Of a DNA stretch of 38,104 nt, positions 33,973-38,104 are shown one piece after another. The stretch covers positions 10,395 through 48,498 of the forward strand of contig NW_001865054.1 of NCBI RefSeq assembly GCF_000002865.3, in the 5' to 3' direction. Every line of letters starts with the position of its first letter. The stretch's first letter is position 1. Origin of the DNA: Monosiga brevicollis MX1. Its lineage: Eukaryota > Opisthokonta > Choanoflagellata > Craspedida > Salpingoecidae. The notes below the pieces were generated by a model. That model had not been told where the DNA came from. It saw nothing but the letters and a program-made list of their open reading frames with translations, and did not search any database. Position numbers and translations under genes: made by a program.

Positions 33973-35867
33973 CTAAGTCTTGAATGTCTTTTGACGCTTC
34001 ATTTGATTCCGGTGTCTTGAGCAAAAGTCCTCATGCTGAAGCACACGACGTTGATCTTCCAGAGAACGCTCAAGCGCGTCAAGTCGTTCCTCCATCATTC
34101 CCCGAAACCAGACCTGAAGCTGGCGTTGGCGCTTGTCGATTACGCTTGAGAGTGGGGCCACAACCTCTATGGAGGATGCCAGCTCGTCCCACGCCTCTAG
34201 GAGCAATATTGGGGCTTCAAATAAATCGCTCGGAAACCGAACACCTAAGTCTAATTGCGCTACAACAGGGATGGCTCCCGCTTCAATGGCCTCATAAAAG
34301 CAGGTCCAATCAAGCTCATGCTCCTACGTGTCGCAAAGAGTTTTAGAAGCAAAGCGAAGCCTTGTCAGTTCAAAAGCACCAATTCCATCTCAGGCAAAAC
34401 TGCACAATTTAATAGCTACGCGTACCAAAGGGCAGATAGTGAAAGAGGATGCCAGCATGATGCGTGCCGTGGCCGCCGTCGTCAGGCCATCGCTCGCATC
34501 AAGATCGTCCTTATTGAGTGGAACGAGGCTTTGCTCGTAAACCTGCACGACATGATGAGTCCATCTTAGTTGAAGCCTTGCATCGACTTCAACTTTGCTT
34601 CGCGGCACGCCGCTGCAGACAAAGATAGAAACACACCTTTCCAGGAAACAGTTGAGACACGTGTTGCAACGCAGCACGGATAGTCGAGCGCAAGACCGAG
34701 GGACAATTGACGCTTAAACTGACGACGTATTGGCTGATAAAAGGAAAAAAGGGGGGACACGGTTAGAGTGGGAGACCGACAAAAAATACAAATAGAAAGT
34801 GCATAGTTGCACACTGGAATTTAGCATGTTTGCTGTTGTGCGTACCGCGTGCTTGCTGGCAAGACTTGATCAGGAGCGATGGACGGGAAAGTAGCACGCG
34901 TGCCAATGGGAAACAGATCATATTCTTGAGCGCTTTCCGGGTGAGTGGCTTGGTGATGCCACTGCGGTAAAAATATTGGCGCGCGCAAAGTGGGAAAAAG
35001 CGAGGGATTCATTTGTTCACCAAAAATCAAGAGTGCAGTGCGTCCCGGAATTCTCTGTGCCGCTTGTGCAAGGTCTTCAACTGCCACCAGCATGACTTTG
35101 AAGCCAGGATTGTCCATGCAGACTTCTTTAAACCATTTTGTGTCGTCAAGGCTTGCAATGCTGGTGAGCTGCTGCTCGGTGTAAGAGTACGAGCGTCGGG
35201 ATGTGCTTGCGATGGTGCGCATGCTCCAGTCCAACGGCGAGATAGGGGACGCTGAGAAAACGTACAACGTGATGCGGGGTCGTAACGCAGAGTCGATGTG
35301 AAGAACTTCCGACCAGAAGTTTCGTCCACCACATGTGGTCTGTGAAAAGCCTGAGCAAGGCTGCAAGCAGACGTTTTGCCTGTGTTGTCCATCTTCATAC
35401 GCCGAGAAAGCGCGCAAGCAGCCACACTGGTTACCTTTGTTGAGGACGGCAAATTCGAAGCTCTGGTCGGCACAAAAACGCGCGCAGCGAGTTCGCGTCA
35501 ATTCAGGAAGCACAGTCGGCTGTATATCCACCTTGCTGATTGGCAAATAAAAACAACCAAGCGGTGAGGCTTTGATTCTCAAAGAGCGCACGGCAACAGG
35601 CTCCTTTTCTTCTTCTTCACTTTGCTTCGATGAGAATCCTCGACTGAAGCGCGGACGATTGGGCGAAAACTCTTTCGTTTGCGCATCTTCATCTGATCGC
35701 GGCACGTGGAAGGCATGGGCATATGGATGCGGCTGTGGCAGGGTGGGTTTTGCAGGAGAAGGCGCCGTTTGTGTTCGTGATGCTGCAGACCCATGCCAGA
35801 GCAATAGACTGCAGGCCAGGAGCGCCACTACAAAGAGTGCCACCAGAAATGTGGGAAGGCGAGCCAT
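33973..35867 (-). CDS. Type II membrane protein with WSC domain and exostosin-like glycosyltransferase C-terminus
   Basis: Exons 35867-34846, 34733-34635, 34612-34426 and 34323-33973 total 1659 nt, or 552 aa. A short cytoplasmic N-terminus is followed by a signal-anchor helix (LVALFVVALLACSLLLW, about 8-24) and a Pro/Ser-rich stem, the layout of Golgi glycosyltransferases. Residues about 103-190 form a WSC carbohydrate-binding domain: LGCFYLP, CARFC, FEFAVL, CGCL and TTCGGRNF with eight regularly spaced cysteines. The C-terminal part has ITLYVFSASP, RIMLASSFTICPL and CFYEAIEAGAIPVV (about 444-457), which resemble the nucleotide-sugar part of exostosin/RXYLT1-like GT47 enzymes. Substrate is unknown. 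WSC is solid. The transferase call rests on a few motifs. I start at ATG 35867. Exon 2 to 3 joining (GT at 34634) is the least certain splice. Confidence 0.78.
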
Positions 35868-36700
35868 CGCGCCACTTCCAAGACCGATCTTGGCCAGCAA
35901 GCTCACATGGATGGCCGATGGCGCCGTCGTCTGAGAAGAGCGGCCCTCTCAAAGGCGACTATCCGAGCATTTGAACGCAAGAGTAAGAAAGAAGTTATTG
36001 GTGTGTGTGTGTGAAAAGTGAAAAGAGCATCTTCAAAAGAAAGCCAAGAAGCACACCAACAATTTCTTGCGTTGTTGTTGTGACCACTTTGACATGTGCA
36101 TGGACGACAAGAAAAGAAAATCTTGAGGAGATCATGAATCCGACGCGTTAGCCACAAACACGGCCAATTAAAAAACAGAGGCGTGGATAGAGGGCATCAA
36201 ACGCCTCAAGGCAAAGCCGCTGCAGGTATGCAGACGGAGAACCGACCAATCAAAAAGGCTTGTCAAAATACATCCAAAATACATCCAAAATACATCCAAA
36301 ATACACACAACGACTGATACGTACGAGGATTGTGGTTGAATTGGCCCTTGTCTAATGAGCGAATTATTCAACCGCCAATACAGGTACAAGCAAGCTTCGC
36401 ATTCATGCTGCGCGGGTTTTCGATCAGGAGGCAGTCTGGTGTCTCCTTGATATTTGATTGGCAGCATGTCGCACGTCTCCGCAAAGAGCTGTGTGTGTGC
36501 GGTCACGAACCAATAACAGAATTCCTACTTCCAAGTACGAAAAACTAAACCCGATGACCATAACAACAATAACGGTAAAGGATTCTACGAAAACTAACTC
36601 TATGTTGCTTTGAAAACTACAATAATGGCACAAACAGCGTTGATAACCACGATAAGAACATGAAAGCATTTTGCTGACGAGGCCTTGGCACATCAGTGCC
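35868..36700. other. Divergent intergenic region
   Basis: This region lies between the start of the WSC protein gene (minus) and the start of the tail-fibre-like gene (plus). It carries short simple repeats, including a GT run at 36001-36011 and an 11-bp tandem repeat. No supported gene was seen. Confidence 0.5.
36265..36306. repeat. Tandem 11-bp repeat (AAAATACATCC), 3.5 copies
   Basis: Three perfect direct copies plus a partial fourth, head to tail, about 400 bp upstream of the plus-strand start at 36701. Confidence 0.95.
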
Positions 36701-38104
36701 ATGGCAGATCATGCTGAGATAAGTTGCTGGAGGCGTCTCGTCTTTCTGGTGTTGCTGCTGACTTTGGGGACTTGGAGGCCGGCGAACGGTAAGCTGGGTT
36801 GTCGAGAGCCATTCGTGTCATCTGGCAACCGCACAATCTCACACGCTTCCTCACGTTGGGCAGGACAAATCCAATGGATTCCGTTGCAGCTGGAAGAGGG
36901 GTTTGCTGCACGGGCAGGCTACATGCAGCCCGAGTACGCCCTCGACGGTGATCGCGTGTATCTACGTGGTGATATCGAGGTAAATGCGTCTCAGAGCTTT
37001 CATCGTCATGCGCCCCAGCGCTGGGCCCAGCTGGGCACGCGCGGTCCCCTGGCGCAGTGGCCCGTGCCCATGCTTGAATGTCATGCCGAACCCACTACAC
37101 TGCATCGTGTTATAGATTGTCGATGCGACCAAATCCGTCATCACCATTCTGGCCGACCATGCTCCTGAAGCTGCGCTGGCCTTCACCGCTCCGACTTCTG
37201 ACACCATTTATTCACATCGGTCCGTATCCCAAAGCATGCGAACATGCGGGGGGGAAAGGAAGAAGAAGGATAAACCCAGACGAAACCCAGACTGGGGAAA
37301 AAAGTCGTTGATGGCGTCTTTGCATGCAAACATGCCCAGACACAATTGCCCCACCAAAGGTGACTAATCTTCGGAAGCACCACAAACACTCACCTTCACC
37401 CTGAATGGATGGCAGTGTGGATGTTCGCGTGAGCGGACAAGTGGCCATCACGGCTCAAGTCCCAGGATCGACCTACTTCTCGCTCAATCGCATCATCTAT
37501 TCGGTAGCGCCTCAAAACGGTGGAGATAGTGTCAATGGCATGTCAGTTTCCCACAATGTCGCTGGGAAAACGCAGCTGGCAACACCAAGCCATGAACACC
37601 GTGCTGATGACTCGACGATGGGGATCTGATGTATCACTAGGTTCCAGACAATGTCCATGGCCACAGACGCATCAGCCAACGGCAACGGGTGGACGGTGCG
37701 TTGACCGGTGCCCAACCACAGCTGCTGCGCACTTGCCCGTCCCCCCGCCTTTTTTTTAATTTTTTTTTTTTTTGTTGTTGTTGTGTGCTGTGAGGACGGT
37801 GCGGTGGTGTAGCTTACTCACGACCAAGTGCCTGTGCCAAAATGGATGGTCAAACTGGTTGCTGAATGCCTGCAGATACCACAATGCCGCTTGTCAACGG
37901 ATAACGTTGTCGAGTGTCGAGGCCTCGTTCGCCGCAACTCTCTTGGCACCTTGTTCACCTTGCCGGCAGGTCAGAAAAGCAATGGTGTTGCCCTCCGTCG
38001 TATCGCCATTGACCTCGTTGGTACTGACTGCCCATCGCTATTGCTCTGTAGGAATGAGACCCGCCATGGACCTGTCCTTTCCGACCGTATCCCATCAGTC
38101 ATAC
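36701..38104 (+). CDS. Secreted protein with phage-tail-fibre-like beta repeats, 3' end cut by window edge
   Basis: Inferred exons: 36701-36979, 37116-37219, 37415 to about 37500, about 37649-37695, and 37813 to the edge. The N-terminus has a signal peptide (RRLVFLVLLLTLGTWRPANG). The first repeat reads WIPLQLEEGFAARAGY, then PEYALDGDRVYLRGDIE, then SVDVRVSGQVAITA and STYFSLNRIIYS across three exons. A second repeat begins at 37813 with KWMVKLVAECLQ, then DNVVECRGLV and GTLFTLPAGQ. These match the recurring W-x-x-L...Y-x-x-x-G-D-x-V-x-L-R-G, TLPAGYRP and V-x-x-x-G-x-V...LSLDGI motifs that I know from phage tail-fibre and bacterial adhesin C-terminal domains. A carbohydrate-binding or adhesive surface role is inferred. 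The middle exon borders (37500-37700) are tentative, as the donor at 37220 (GTCCGT) is weak and the end of exon 3 is ambiguous. Confidence 0.65.

Noticed and set aside
35868-35906. Upstream GTG-started extension of the WSC protein
   Set aside because: A GTG start is unlikely in a nuclear gene, and ATG 35867 directly precedes the signal-anchor helix.
36265-36306. Possible CRISPR-like array of 11-bp repeats
   Set aside because: The units are directly tandem with no spacers, too short, and the genome is eukaryotic.

Overview
The window is nuclear DNA of an intron-rich, gene-dense eukaryote. Every multi-exon gene has short GT-AG introns (mostly about 60-200 bp), genes lie a few hundred bases apart, and neighbouring genes include Mo25/CAB39, an INO80 subunit and a PP2C phosphatase. 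Large secreted or membrane proteins with mixed domains and a tyrosine-rich cytoplasmic tail fit a choanoflagellate (Monosiga-like) best. That taxonomic call is inference. I rebuilt the genes by hand from splice sites, reading-frame phase and family motifs. Every complete model closes in frame.

Layout from left to right: a PP2C-type phosphatase (minus, 3' end off the left edge); a single-exon orphan protein (plus, 2767-3231); Mo25/CAB39 (minus, 5403-3760); an INO80B/Ies2-like PAPA-1 plus HIT zinc-finger protein (minus, 7621-6279); a zinc alcohol dehydrogenase of the cinnamyl-alcohol/YahK type (minus, 10189-8232); two tandem paralogous giant genes on the minus strand, copy A (20218-11019, 20 exons, 2369 aa) and copy B (30860-21550, 18 exons, 2378 aa); a secreted inosine-uridine-type nucleoside hydrolase (plus, 31765-33849); a WSC-domain type II membrane protein with an exostosin-like C-terminus (minus, 35867-33973); and a secreted protein with phage-tail-fibre-like repeats (plus, 36701 to beyond the right edge).

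The most unusual content is the tandem pair. Each protein starts with a signal peptide and a JmjC-type 2-oxoglutarate oxygenase domain with an intact HxD...H iron triad. It continues into cysteine-rich repeats, a huge beta-sandwich-like ectodomain, one transmembrane helix and a cytoplasmic tail with Y-x-[LF]-A motifs. JmjC oxygenases are usually nuclear or cytosolic (JMJD8 is an ER exception), so an ectodomain JmjC on a receptor-like protein is noteworthy. The copies have almost identical exon lengths. They share a near-identical block of about 920 bp that includes intron 1, which suggests gene conversion. Copy A has two introns that copy B lacks, with no change in coding length.

No rRNA, tRNA, transposon or CRISPR array was seen. 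Simple repeats are common: a (CT)n tract of about 200 bp, (GT)n, (CAA)n and TGTGTC tracts.
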